Source: Kiritimatiellales bacterium (GTDB taxonomy: Bacteria; Verrucomicrobiota; Kiritimatiellia; Kiritimatiellales; Pontiellaceae). From it: DNA of 13,191 nt. Every line of letters starts with the position of its first letter. Position 1 is the first letter of the stretch. The notes under the pieces are model-generated. The model was not told the DNA's origin, did not search any database, and was given only the letters and a program-made list of their open reading frames with translations. Where the stretch lies: the NCBI GenBank assembly GCA_030625905.1, contig DAOUQA010000043.1, positions 1 to 13,191 on the forward strand, given 5' to 3'. The translations under genes and the position numbers were made by a program. This document shows, one piece after another, positions 7,220 through 12,565 of the stretch.

Positions 7220-8839
7220 TTATTTCCCGGCCATCATGGCTTCGATGTCGTCCTCGACAGTGCCGATCGGCTTGATGTCGAAGTTTTCGACCAGCACATT
7301 CACCACGGCTGGGGAGAGAAACGCGGGAAGGGTCGGGCCGAGGCGGATGCCCTTAACGCCGAGGAAGAGCAGGGCTAGCAGTACGATGACGGCTTTTTGC
7401 TCATACCACGCGATGTCGTAGGAGATCGGTAGATCGTTGATGTCGTCGAGGCCAAAGACTTCCTGAAGCTTCATGGCAATGACCGCCAGCGAGTAGGAGT
7501 CGTTGCACTGTCCGGCATCGAGAACGCGCGGAATGCCTCCGATGTCGCCGAGATCTAGCTTGTTGTAGCGATACTTCGCGCATCCTGCGGTCAGGATAAT
7601 GGTATCCTTCGGCAGTTCTTCAGCCACTTCGGTGAAGTAGTTGCGGCCCTTCTGGCGTCCGTCGCAACCGGCCATGACCACGAAGCGCTTGATGGCGCCG
7701 GACTTGACGGCATCGACCACCTTGTCGGCCAGAGCCATGACTTGGTTGTGGGCGAATCCGCCAACAATCGATCCGGTCTCAATCTCGGTCGGGGCGGCGC
7801 AGGTTTTTGCGAGCTCGATGATTTCCGAGAAATCCTTCTGGCCGTTCGGGCCGGTCTGGATGTGCTTGACGTCGGGGTAGCCGACGATGCTGGTGGTGAA
7901 GATGCGGTCTTTGTATGCATCCTTTACGGGGGTGATGCAGTTGGTGGTCATGAGGATCGGGCCGTTGAAGGAGGTGAACTCTGCGCCCTGCTTCCACCAA
8001 GCGTTGCCATAGTTTCCGATAAAGTTATCGTACTTTTTGAAGGCGGGGTAGTAGTGGGCCGGCAGCATTTCGGAGTGGGTGTAGACATCCACGCCGGTTC
8101 CCTGGGTCTGCTCCATCAGCATTTTAAGGTCGGTGAGGTCGTGGCCAGAAATCAGGATGCCCGGCTTGTCGGACACGCCCAGGTTGACGGTGGAGAGCTC
8201 GGGGTTGCCGTAGGTACTGGTGTTGGCGCCATCGAGTTGGGCCATGGCCGTCACGCCGAATTCGCCGGTTTTCATGACCAAGGCAACCAGCTCGTCGACG
8301 GAGAGGTCTTTGGTGGTCGCGGCGAGGGCTTCCATCGCGAAGGCGTAGAGCGCGTCGTCTTCGGCACCGAGGATCGCGGCGTTTTCGGTGTAGGCCGCTA
8401 TTCCCTTGAGTCCGTAGATGACCAGTTCGCGCAGGGAGCGCACGTCTTCGTTTTCCGTGGCGAGAACGCCAACACTTTTGGCTTTTTCAAGGAAGGCTTC
8501 TTTTCCGGCTCCGATCCAGGTGGCGGAGTCGTGGGTTTCTTCTCCGCCCACTTCAGCTTTCAGCGCGTCGCGGATGGAAATAGCTTGTTCGATGAGCGCC
8601 ACAAAGCGGTCTTCGTCGAAGTTGGCGTTGGTGATGGTTGCAAAGAGGGCTTCCATGATGAAGCGGCCCGCTTCTTTGTTTACGGTTTCGGATTTCTTAC
8701 CCCAGATGGAAATGCCTTTCAATAGGTGGACGAGAAGGTCTTGCAGGTTTGCAGTCTCTTCCGTTTTGCCGCAGACGCCCCGCATGGTGCAACCTTCATT
8801 TTTTGCCGTTTCCTGGCACTGGTAACAGAACATACTCAT
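7220..8839 (-). CDS. hcp: Hybrid-cluster protein Hcp, class I (hydroxylamine reductase / NO-detoxifying)
   Basis: Hcp carries a hybrid Fe-S-O cluster and reduces hydroxylamine; in vivo it is tied to nitric oxide reduction and S-nitrosylation under anaerobic nitrosative stress. This 539-residue protein has the N-terminal cluster cysteines Cys5, Cys8, Cys17 and Cys23, spaced C-x2-C-x8-C-x5-C, the class I pattern of Desulfovibrio-type enzymes rather than the enterobacterial class II spacing. All hybrid-cluster ligands are in place: His233 (SGHDL), Glu257 (HSEMLPAHYYP), Cys301 (NCITPV), Cys392 (AGCDGR), Cys420 (TAGCAKYRYNK), Cys445 (GQCNDSYS) and Glu480 (WYEQKA). AAGGAGA (8846-8852) supports ATG 8839. 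No hcr reductase gene is adjacent. Upstream are a TTGAT/GTCAA box and a divergent Crp/Fnr regulator. Confidence 0.97.
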   Translation of the reverse strand: MSMFCYQCQETAKNEGCTMRGVCGKTEETANLQDLLVHLLKGISIWGKKSETVNKEAGRFIMEALFATITNANFDEDRFVALIEQAISIRDALKAEVGGEETHDSATWIGAGKEAFLEKAKSVGVLATENEDVRSLRELVIYGLKGIAAYTENAAILGAEDDALYAFAMEALAATTKDLSVDELVALVMKTGEFGVTAMAQLDGANTSTYGNPELSTVNLGVSDKPGILISGHDLTDLKMLMEQTQGTGVDVYTHSEMLPAHYYPAFKKYDNFIGNYGNAWWKQGAEFTSFNGPILMTTNCITPVKDAYKDRIFTTSIVGYPDVKHIQTGPNGQKDFSEIIELAKTCAAPTEIETGSIVGGFAHNQVMALADKVVDAVKSGAIKRFVVMAGCDGRQKGRNYFTEVAEELPKDTIILTAGCAKYRYNKLDLGDIGGIPRVLDAGQCNDSYSLAVIAMKLQEVFGLDDINDLPISYDIAWYEQKAVIVLLALLFLGVKGIRLGPTLPAFLSPAVVNVLVENFDIKPIGTVEDDIEAMMAGK

Positions 8840-8860
8840 ACCACTTCTCCTTGGTTAATT

Positions 8861-8875
8861 GTCGGATCGTCCGAC
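8861..8875 (-). promoter_or_regulatory. Hairpin in the hcp leader, just upstream of the ribosome binding site
   Basis: GTCGGA (8861-8866) and TCCGAC (8870-8875) form a perfect 6-bp stem with a 3-base loop. It ends about 8 bases before the AAGGAGA ribosome binding site of hcp, so it could protect the 5' end or tune initiation. Function is inference. Confidence 0.35.
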
Positions 8876-8899
8876 CACACTGGTTGTAAAACGCAGACT

Positions 8900-8940
8900 A
8901 TTGTGCATACCCACGGAATCCAATCCTTGATTTGGGTCAA
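8900..8940 (-). promoter_or_regulatory. hcp promoter with an FNR/HcpR-type operator
   Basis: TTGATTTGGGTCAA at 8927-8940 has the TTGA(T/C)-N4-(A/G)TCAA form recognised by FNR, DNR and HcpR regulators, and the symmetry extends one pair further (C 8926, G 8941). On the minus strand CACAAT (8905-8900) is a 4/6 match to the -10 box. A start point about seven bases beyond it, near 8892, puts the operator centre near -41.5, the class II activator position. That geometry predicts activation of hcp by the divergent Crp/Fnr protein. Confidence 0.7.
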
Positions 8941-8980
8941 GAGGATGAAAAAAGTCCAAGTTTTTTAGTGAAATAGTGGC

Positions 8981-9058
8981 CTATCGCATCAGCAAGAGGC
9001 TGAGTGCCATGCCGGCGAACAGGGTGAGCCCCAGTGCAAACCAGACGTTGTTCGTCAT
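8981..9058 (-). CDS. 25-residue membrane microprotein or remnant of a ZIP (ZupT-like) transporter gene
   Basis: ATG 9058 to TAG 8981 codes 25 residues with one hydrophobic stretch (NVWFALGLTLFAG, then MALSLLLM) and a terminal arginine. GGAGAG at 9064-9069 lies 5 bases before the start, an excellent ribosome binding site. The sequence resembles the first membrane helix of ZupT-like ZIP metal transporters, which often open with FALGLTLFAG, but the frame stops before that helix would finish. It is upstream of hcp in the same direction, before the operator. Either it is a decayed transporter start left by a deletion or a short functional membrane peptide; sequence alone does not decide. Confidence 0.4.
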   Translation of the reverse strand: MTNNVWFALGLTLFAGMALSLLLMR

Positions 9059-9179
9059 TCAACTCTCCAATAGTCGGAAGCAACCTATCTCCTACAGGGG
9101 AAAAAATGAACTGCGAAGTACGGATTATTCCACGGATTGGAAATTGAAACTTGGGGCAGGGGTGGTCAAAGTCCGTGCC

Positions 9180-9830
9180 ATGAAGATTGAACCGTACATC
9201 AACCAATCGCCGTTTTTCAAAGGGCTGTCCGTCGAACATCACCGGGAGCTGGAAACCATCTGCAAGCTCAAATCGGTGAAGAAGCGCGACTATCTGTTCC
9301 ACGAAGGCGAAAAGGGGAGCAACATGTTCCTGCTCATCGACGGCAATCTCCAGTTGCACAAGAATACCGAGGATGGGCGCGAGGTGGTCATTCGCGTCAT
9401 CAAGCCCGGCGAGGTGTTTGCCGAGGTGGTGCTGTTCGAGAAGGAGCGTTATCCGGTTTCCGCCCGTGCGGTGACGGGGGCGACGGTGCTTTCGTTCCCG
9501 AAGGCGGGAATCCATCGATTGCTGGACGAAGAAGGATTCCGAAATGATTTTATCGCCATGCTGATGGCCAAGCAGCGCTATCTCGCCGAGCGCATCCAGG
9601 AGCTGACGACCAAGGATGTCGAACAGCGATTTTTTACGTTCCTGCGCAGCCAGTACGGCGAAAAGGAAACCATCCACACCCCGCTCTCCAAAAAGGACAT
9701 TGCCGCCGCCATCGGCACCACTCCCGAGAGCCTTTCACGCCTCATCCAGCGCCTGCACGAAGACAAAATCATCGACTGGAAGGGCAAGGAGATCCGTATC
9801 CTTTCCAGCCCTTGGACGTGGTTGGAATAG
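9180..9830 (+). CDS. hcpR: Crp/Fnr-family transcriptional regulator, probable HcpR
   Basis: A 216-residue activator-type regulator. The N-terminal cyclic-nucleotide-binding-like sensor domain covers about residues 10-120 (PFFKGLS, YLFHEGEKGSNMFLLIDGNLQLHK, VIKPGEVFAEVVLF). A long dimer helix (about 122-146) leads to a C-terminal winged helix with KKDIAAAIGTTPESLSRLIQ (171-190). Glu183, Ser186 and Arg187 occupy the positions that FNR uses to read TTGAT half-sites. The chain lacks the FNR cluster cysteines, so it does not carry a [4Fe-4S] oxygen sensor; HcpR proteins are known to use heme for NO sensing. Divergence from hcp and the matching operator at 8927-8940 support the HcpR assignment. ATG 9180 fits the family length; no strong ribosome binding site precedes it. 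Confidence 0.85.
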   Translation: MKIEPYINQSPFFKGLSVEHHRELETICKLKSVKKRDYLFHEGEKGSNMFLLIDGNLQLHKNTEDGREVVIRVIKPGEVFAEVVLFEKERYPVSARAVTGATVLSFPKAGIHRLLDEEGFRNDFIAMLMAKQRYLAERIQELTTKDVEQRFFTFLRSQYGEKETIHTPLSKKDIAAAIGTTPESLSRLIQRLHEDKIIDWKGKEIRILSSPWTWLE

Positions 9831-9837
9831 AAAAATC

Positions 9838-9920
9838 TGGAGTGCGGAGACCCCGTCTCCGCTTTCAAAGTGCTGACGCTGTCAGCGCAGTCCAGAGCGC
9901 CGATGGTATCAGCGCACTCC
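9838..9920. repeat. REP array, copy 1 (three-hairpin, 83 bp)
   Basis: Three consecutive stems make up this unit. GCGGAGAC/GTCTCCGC with a CCC loop is perfect over 8 bp; GCTGAC/GTCAGC with a GCT loop is perfect over 6 bp; GCGCCGAT/ATCAGCGC is imperfect. The outer ends TGGAGTGC and GCRCTCC are also complementary. The unit matches copy 2 at about 74 of 83 positions in the same orientation and lies 17 bp beyond the RAYT stop codon. Such modular hairpins next to a RAYT are typical REP sequences. Confidence 0.8.
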
Positions 9921-9937
9921 GGGGCGGCTACGCCGCA

Positions 9938-10444
9938 TCAAAAATCGTCAAGCACGTTAATACGATCAGTCTTGAATTGGGCGAGGGTATTGACGAAGGA
10001 GCGGTTGGCATTGCGCTCAAGCCATGCTTGCGAGCACCAGCGATAATCTACGGCATTGTCAACCACGCGATGGTGTGCGGGATTTTGGTGGACATAGCGC
10101 AGGCGGGCAAACCACGAGGTTTGGTGGGTGATGCGGCTTTCCCAATAGTTGTGCCAGACCTTGCGTCCTTCGGTGTTGTCGATCTTGTTTAGTTTCCATG
10201 CCGACCATTTGTGGATGGCCGAGACCATCGGCTGGAGTGTCTCGGCACTTTCCGGGGAGAGGGCAACGAAGTGATAGTGGTTGGCCATGATCGCCCATGC
10301 CTGGAGCCGCCACCCAAACTTGTTGGCCTGTTCGAAGAGCATGGTTCGGACGAGGGTGAGTTTTTCGGAACTGTCGAGGATGCGGGCTTTGTGGTAGATG
10401 CCGCAGGTGACCATGTAGCCGCCTGATTCGGAAAGAGCATGCAT
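9938..10444 (-). CDS. REP-associated tyrosine transposase (RAYT, Y1_Tnp/HUH family)
   Basis: A 168-residue single-domain Y1 transposase. The metal-binding HUH motif is His56-Tyr57-His58 in AIMANHYHFVAL, the form usual in RAYTs. The probable nucleophile is Tyr118 in LRYVHQNPAHHRVV, followed by the conserved end YRWCSQAWL. It lacks the insertion and long C-terminal tail of some RAYT groups, so it is a compact version. It starts either at ATG 10444 or at Met11 (YMVTCGIYHKA), where the fold proper begins; neither has a good ribosome binding site. Both key motifs are intact, suggesting a functional enzyme. Known family members nick REP hairpins; the REP arrays on both sides are the expected substrate. 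Confidence 0.88.
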   Translation of the reverse strand: MHALSESGGYMVTCGIYHKARILDSSEKLTLVRTMLFEQANKFGWRLQAWAIMANHYHFVALSPESAETLQPMVSAIHKWSAWKLNKIDNTEGRKVWHNYWESRITHQTSWFARLRYVHQNPAHHRVVDNAVDYRWCSQAWLERNANRSFVNTLAQFKTDRINVLDDF

Positions 10445-10471
10445 GGGAGCATGCGGCCAGTATGGTTCCTT

Positions 10472-10501
10472 ATCTTACATGTATACATTAAGAACATGCA
10501 A
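10472..10501 (-). promoter_or_regulatory. Possible promoter of the RAYT gene
   Basis: On the minus strand TTGCAT (10501-10496) and TAAGAT (10477-10472) are 18 bp apart and upstream of ATG 10444. The spacer contains the perfect palindrome ATGTATACAT, so a regulator could bind there. This is weak, motif-only evidence. Confidence 0.3.
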
Positions 10502-10557
10502 GCAGCTCGTTGCAAGAGGAAACCGCGCAGGATGCGATGAATATTGCGTGAGTGTCT

Positions 10558-10640
10558 TGGAGTGCGGAGACCCCGTCTCCGCTTTTAGAGTGCTGACGGT
10601 GTTGGCGCAGTCCAGAGCGCTGACGGTGTCAGCGCGCTCC
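10558..10640. repeat. REP array, copy 2 (three-hairpin, 83 bp)
   Basis: Same orientation and layout as copy 1: GCGGAGAC/GTCTCCGC (perfect), GCTGAC/GTTGGC (one G-U pair), and GCGCTGAC/GTCAGCGC with a GGT loop (perfect over 8 bp). Copies differ at nine positions; the third stem is perfect here and broken in copy 1, the second stem the reverse. On the plus strand it is followed by a T-run (10644-10650), so it could also stop plus-strand transcription. Confidence 0.8.
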
Positions 10641-10648
10641 AGATTTTT

Positions 10649-11731
10649 TTACGCCTGCATTTGCGCTTTAATGCGTTCCTCGACATCGTGCTCGTAGAGG
10701 GCGGTGAGGGTTTCTTCGAGGTCGCCTTCCATGACGCGGTCGAGCTTGTAGATCGTTAGGCCGATGCGGTGGTCGGTGAGGCGGTTCTGCGGAAAGTTGT
10801 AGGTGCGGATCTTTTCGGAGCGGTCGCCGGAGCCGACCATGGATTTGCGCTCGGAGGCCTCGGCCTCGGCCTTCTTGCGTTGTTGGTCATCGAAAAGCCT
10901 GGCACGCAGCACCTTCATGGCGGCGGCCTTGTTCTTGTGTTGCGAGCGCTCATCCTGGCACTGCACGACCACGCCGGTGGGAATGTGGGTGATGCGGATG
11001 GCGGAGTCGGTGGTATTGACGTGCTGCCCGCCGGCACCCTGCGCCCGGTAGGTGTCGATGCGCAGATCTTCGGTGCGGACTTCGATATCGACCTCTTCGG
11101 CCTCGGCCAATACCGCGACCGTGGCGGCGGAGGTGTGGACACGCCCCTGTGTTTCGGTTTGGGGCACGCGCTGCACACGGTGGGTTCCGCCTTCGTGCTT
11201 GAGAACTTTATAGACATCTTCGCCCTCGACAGAAAAGGAGACTTCCTTGTAGCCGCCGGCTTCGGAAGGGCTGACATCCATGACGCGGTGTTTCCATCCC
11301 TTGGTGTCGAAATAGCGGGTGTACATGCGGTAGAGGTCGCCGCAGAAGATGCCGGCTTCGTCGCCACCGGTACCCGCGCGGATTTCCATGATGACGTTGC
11401 GACTGTCGGTGGGATCGGGCGGAATGAGGGAAACCATCATTTCGCGCTCGGCGATGGGCAGCTTCTCTTCTGCTTCGGCGATTACCATTTCGGCGATCTC
11501 GCGCAGTTCCATGTCGGCATCGGCATCGGCCAGAATGGTTTCGCTTTCGGCCTTGGTGTCCAGCAGGTTCAGGTAGTTGGTTGCGCACTCGGCCAGTTTC
11601 TTTTTATGCGAATATTCCCGCATGCACTCCTTCATCTTTTTCGGGTCGGAGGAAACCTCGGGTTGCGACATGCGTGTTTCGAGTTCGCCGAGCTTGGTCT
11701 GGAGCTGTTCGAGATAGCTGTGGTCGATCAT
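10649..11731 (-). CDS. prfA: Peptide chain release factor 1
   Basis: RF1 recognises UAA and UAG stop codons and triggers peptide release. The 360-residue chain is the usual length. The GGQ loop that reaches the peptidyl-transferase centre is at 234-236 (RAQGAGGQHVNTTDSA). The anticodon-like PxT tripeptide is Pro-Gln-Thr at 190-192 (HRVQRVPQTETQGRVHTSA), which marks RF1 rather than RF2 (which has SPF). The N-terminal coiled region (1-100) and IRAGTGGDEAGIF block are also present. AAAGG about 8 bases before ATG 11731 is the ribosome binding site. In many bacteria prmC, the methylase of the GGQ glutamine, follows; here the RAYT unit occupies that place. rpmE lies upstream on the same strand behind its own terminator. 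Confidence 0.97.
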   Translation of the reverse strand: MIDHSYLEQLQTKLGELETRMSQPEVSSDPKKMKECMREYSHKKKLAECATNYLNLLDTKAESETILADADADMELREIAEMVIAEAEEKLPIAEREMMVSLIPPDPTDSRNVIMEIRAGTGGDEAGIFCGDLYRMYTRYFDTKGWKHRVMDVSPSEAGGYKEVSFSVEGEDVYKVLKHEGGTHRVQRVPQTETQGRVHTSAATVAVLAEAEEVDIEVRTEDLRIDTYRAQGAGGQHVNTTDSAIRITHIPTGVVVQCQDERSQHKNKAAAMKVLRARLFDDQQRKKAEAEASERKSMVGSGDRSEKIRTYNFPQNRLTDHRIGLTIYKLDRVMEGDLEETLTALYEHDVEERIKAQMQA

Positions 11732-11756
11732 GGCAATACCTTTCAGTCCACAGAGT

Positions 11757-11803
11757 GCACAGATTTTCAGGATTTAATCTGCGAATATCTGTGAAATCTG
11801 TGG
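11757..11803. repeat. AATCTGTG-type dispersed repeat upstream of prfA
   Basis: Imperfect tandem units AATCTGCG, AATATCTGTG and AAATCTGTGG lie between prfA and the rpmE terminator. CACAGATTT (11758-11766) and AAATCTGTG (11794-11802) form a 9-bp stem. It aligns by eye with the AATCCTG/AATATCCTGT repeat at 1698-1749. It falls in the likely 5' leader or promoter region of prfA. Confidence 0.5.
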
Positions 11804-11827
11804 ATGTGAATAATCTTCTGTAGACAC

Positions 11828-11862
11828 AAAAAGGCCGAACATGCTTGCGCAGGTTCGGCCTT
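11828..11862 (-). terminator. Rho-independent terminator of rpmE
   Basis: AAGGCCGAAC (11831-11840) and GTTCGGCCTT (11853-11862) make a perfect 10-bp stem with a 12-base loop, ending in a T-run on the minus strand. It begins 13 bp after the rpmE stop codon. Confidence 0.9.
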
Positions 11863-11874
11863 CGGAAATGGTCG

Positions 11875-12081
11875 CTAGTAGGTGCCTTCTGCGAAGCGCT
11901 TGTTAAAGCGATCCACGCGGCCTTCCGTATCGATAAGCTTTGCGCTACCCGTAAAGAACGGGTGGCAGCTCGAGCAGGTGTTGACGTGCATCTCCTTGAC
12001 GGTCGAGTTGGTCTTGATCTCGTTTCCGCAGGCGCAGCGAATCACTGCTTCTTCATAGTTCGGATGAATATCTGTCTTCAT
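11875..12081 (-). CDS. rpmE: 50S ribosomal protein L31 (zinc-binding form)
   Basis: A 68-residue L31, part of the bridge between the ribosomal subunits. It begins MKTDIHPNYEEAVIRCACG and has the four zinc-ligand cysteines of the C+ form: Cys16, Cys18, Cys36 and Cys39 (CSSCHPFFTG). It ends VDRFNKRFAEGTY, typical of the family. GAGGAT at 12089-12093 is the ribosome binding site, seven bases from ATG 12081. The C+ form depends on zinc, and many bacteria swap it for a C- paralogue under zinc limitation; no paralogue is in this window. It is transcribed toward prfA but ends at its own terminator. Confidence 0.97.
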   Translation of the reverse strand: MKTDIHPNYEEAVIRCACGNEIKTNSTVKEMHVNTCSSCHPFFTGSAKLIDTEGRVDRFNKRFAEGTY

Positions 12082-12137
12082 GGCAAAATCCTCGTGTTCA
12101 ATTGAGAGCGTGGGTTTTAAACAAACCGTACTAGCGA

Positions 12138-12336
12138 ACGCAAGGCTTGTTTGGAAATATTTTATGAGAGCAAGCCAAATCCATCAAACGCTGGATGTAC
12201 TCTTTATTGGCAGAACCTCGTGTAGGCAAATTCTTCATGTATATGGTAAGGCTTGAGGGAAGCGCTTGGTTTTCCGAACGAAGTGTTCGTTGTGCCCCTC
12301 CAATAAAAGAGGCGCGACCTCAAACAAGCCTTGCGT
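12138..12336. other. 199-bp gene-free segment closed by a 16-bp perfect inverted repeat (structured RNA or repeat element candidate)
   Basis: This fills much of the 484-bp gap 12082-12565, which has no credible gene. ACGCAAGGCTTGTTTG (12138-12153) and its exact complement (12321-12336) would close a 199-nt molecule. Inside, short stems are possible: ATCCA/TGGAT near 12179-12196, AACGAA/TTCGTT near 12278-12292 and CCTC/GAGG near 12296-12312. The size and long closing stem recall 6S RNA, but I cannot identify 6S-specific sequence; strand is undetermined. It could equally be a dispersed inverted-repeat element. A further small stem TGCGT/ACGCA follows at 12332-12347. Confidence 0.45.
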
Positions 12337-12480
12337 AAAAAACGCATATTCAAAATTGATAAGAACGAAATGTAGTGAGCGGTTCTTGAGGAGGCAATGT
12401 TTCTCCCGCAGGTCTCACCGGATTTTTAAAAAAGAGCAAATATTTCGCGCCACTGCGGACAGGCTTTTGCGGGTTATTGG

Positions 12481-12510
12481 TTGTATCGCCGGAACCTTTT
12501 AGGCTATAAC
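12481..12510 (+). promoter_or_regulatory. Possible promoter of the quinone/azo reductase gene
   Basis: TTGTAT (12481-12486) and TATAAC (12505-12510) are 18 bp apart, upstream of ATG 12566. The -10 matches five of six consensus bases, the -35 only the TTG core. Confidence 0.4.
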
Positions 12511-12565
12511 CCCTCTTCTGATTTGGAAAAAGCCGTTTGGCCGTTAATTTAACAAGGAGTTTTAA

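Larger units (their letters stand above)
9838..10640. mobile_element. RAYT/REP unit: transposase gene between two direct REP arrays
   Basis: The 803-bp unit consists of a REP-associated tyrosine transposase gene on the minus strand between two direct copies of an 83-bp triple-hairpin array, offset by exactly 720 bp. It separates hcpR from prfA, and copy 2 ends only 8 bp before the prfA stop. RAYTs are domesticated IS200/IS605-like HUH enzymes thought to mobilise REP sequences in trans; single RAYT genes flanked by their own REPs are the known arrangement. Confidence 0.75.

Noticed and set aside
7742..8725. A 327-codon plus-strand frame inside hcp
   Set aside because: Antisense to a gene with all catalytic ligands intact; the glycine/valine-rich composition is the usual shadow of GC-rich codons.
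8976..9179. A 68-residue N-terminal extension of the Crp/Fnr regulator
   Set aside because: It lacks family resemblance, overlaps the opposing short frame and its ribosome binding site, and the sensor domain begins properly at ATG 9180.
10769..11794. A 341-codon plus-strand frame across prfA
   Set aside because: Shadow of prfA; low-complexity Gly/Leu/Val composition and no motif, while prfA has GGQ and PxT.
12131..12238. A 35-codon minus-strand peptide (MKNLPTRGSANKEY...) in the rpmE-reductase gap
   Set aside because: It looks faintly protein-like, but there is no ribosome binding site and one end overlaps the inverted repeat arm. Kept only as an aside to the structured-segment finding.
12082..12565. 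tmRNA, SRP RNA or tRNA in the gene-free stretch
   Set aside because: I found no tRNA-like T-arm (GGTTCRA...) with matching acceptor ends, no tag-peptide frame and no SRP GGAA-type tip; none could be supported.
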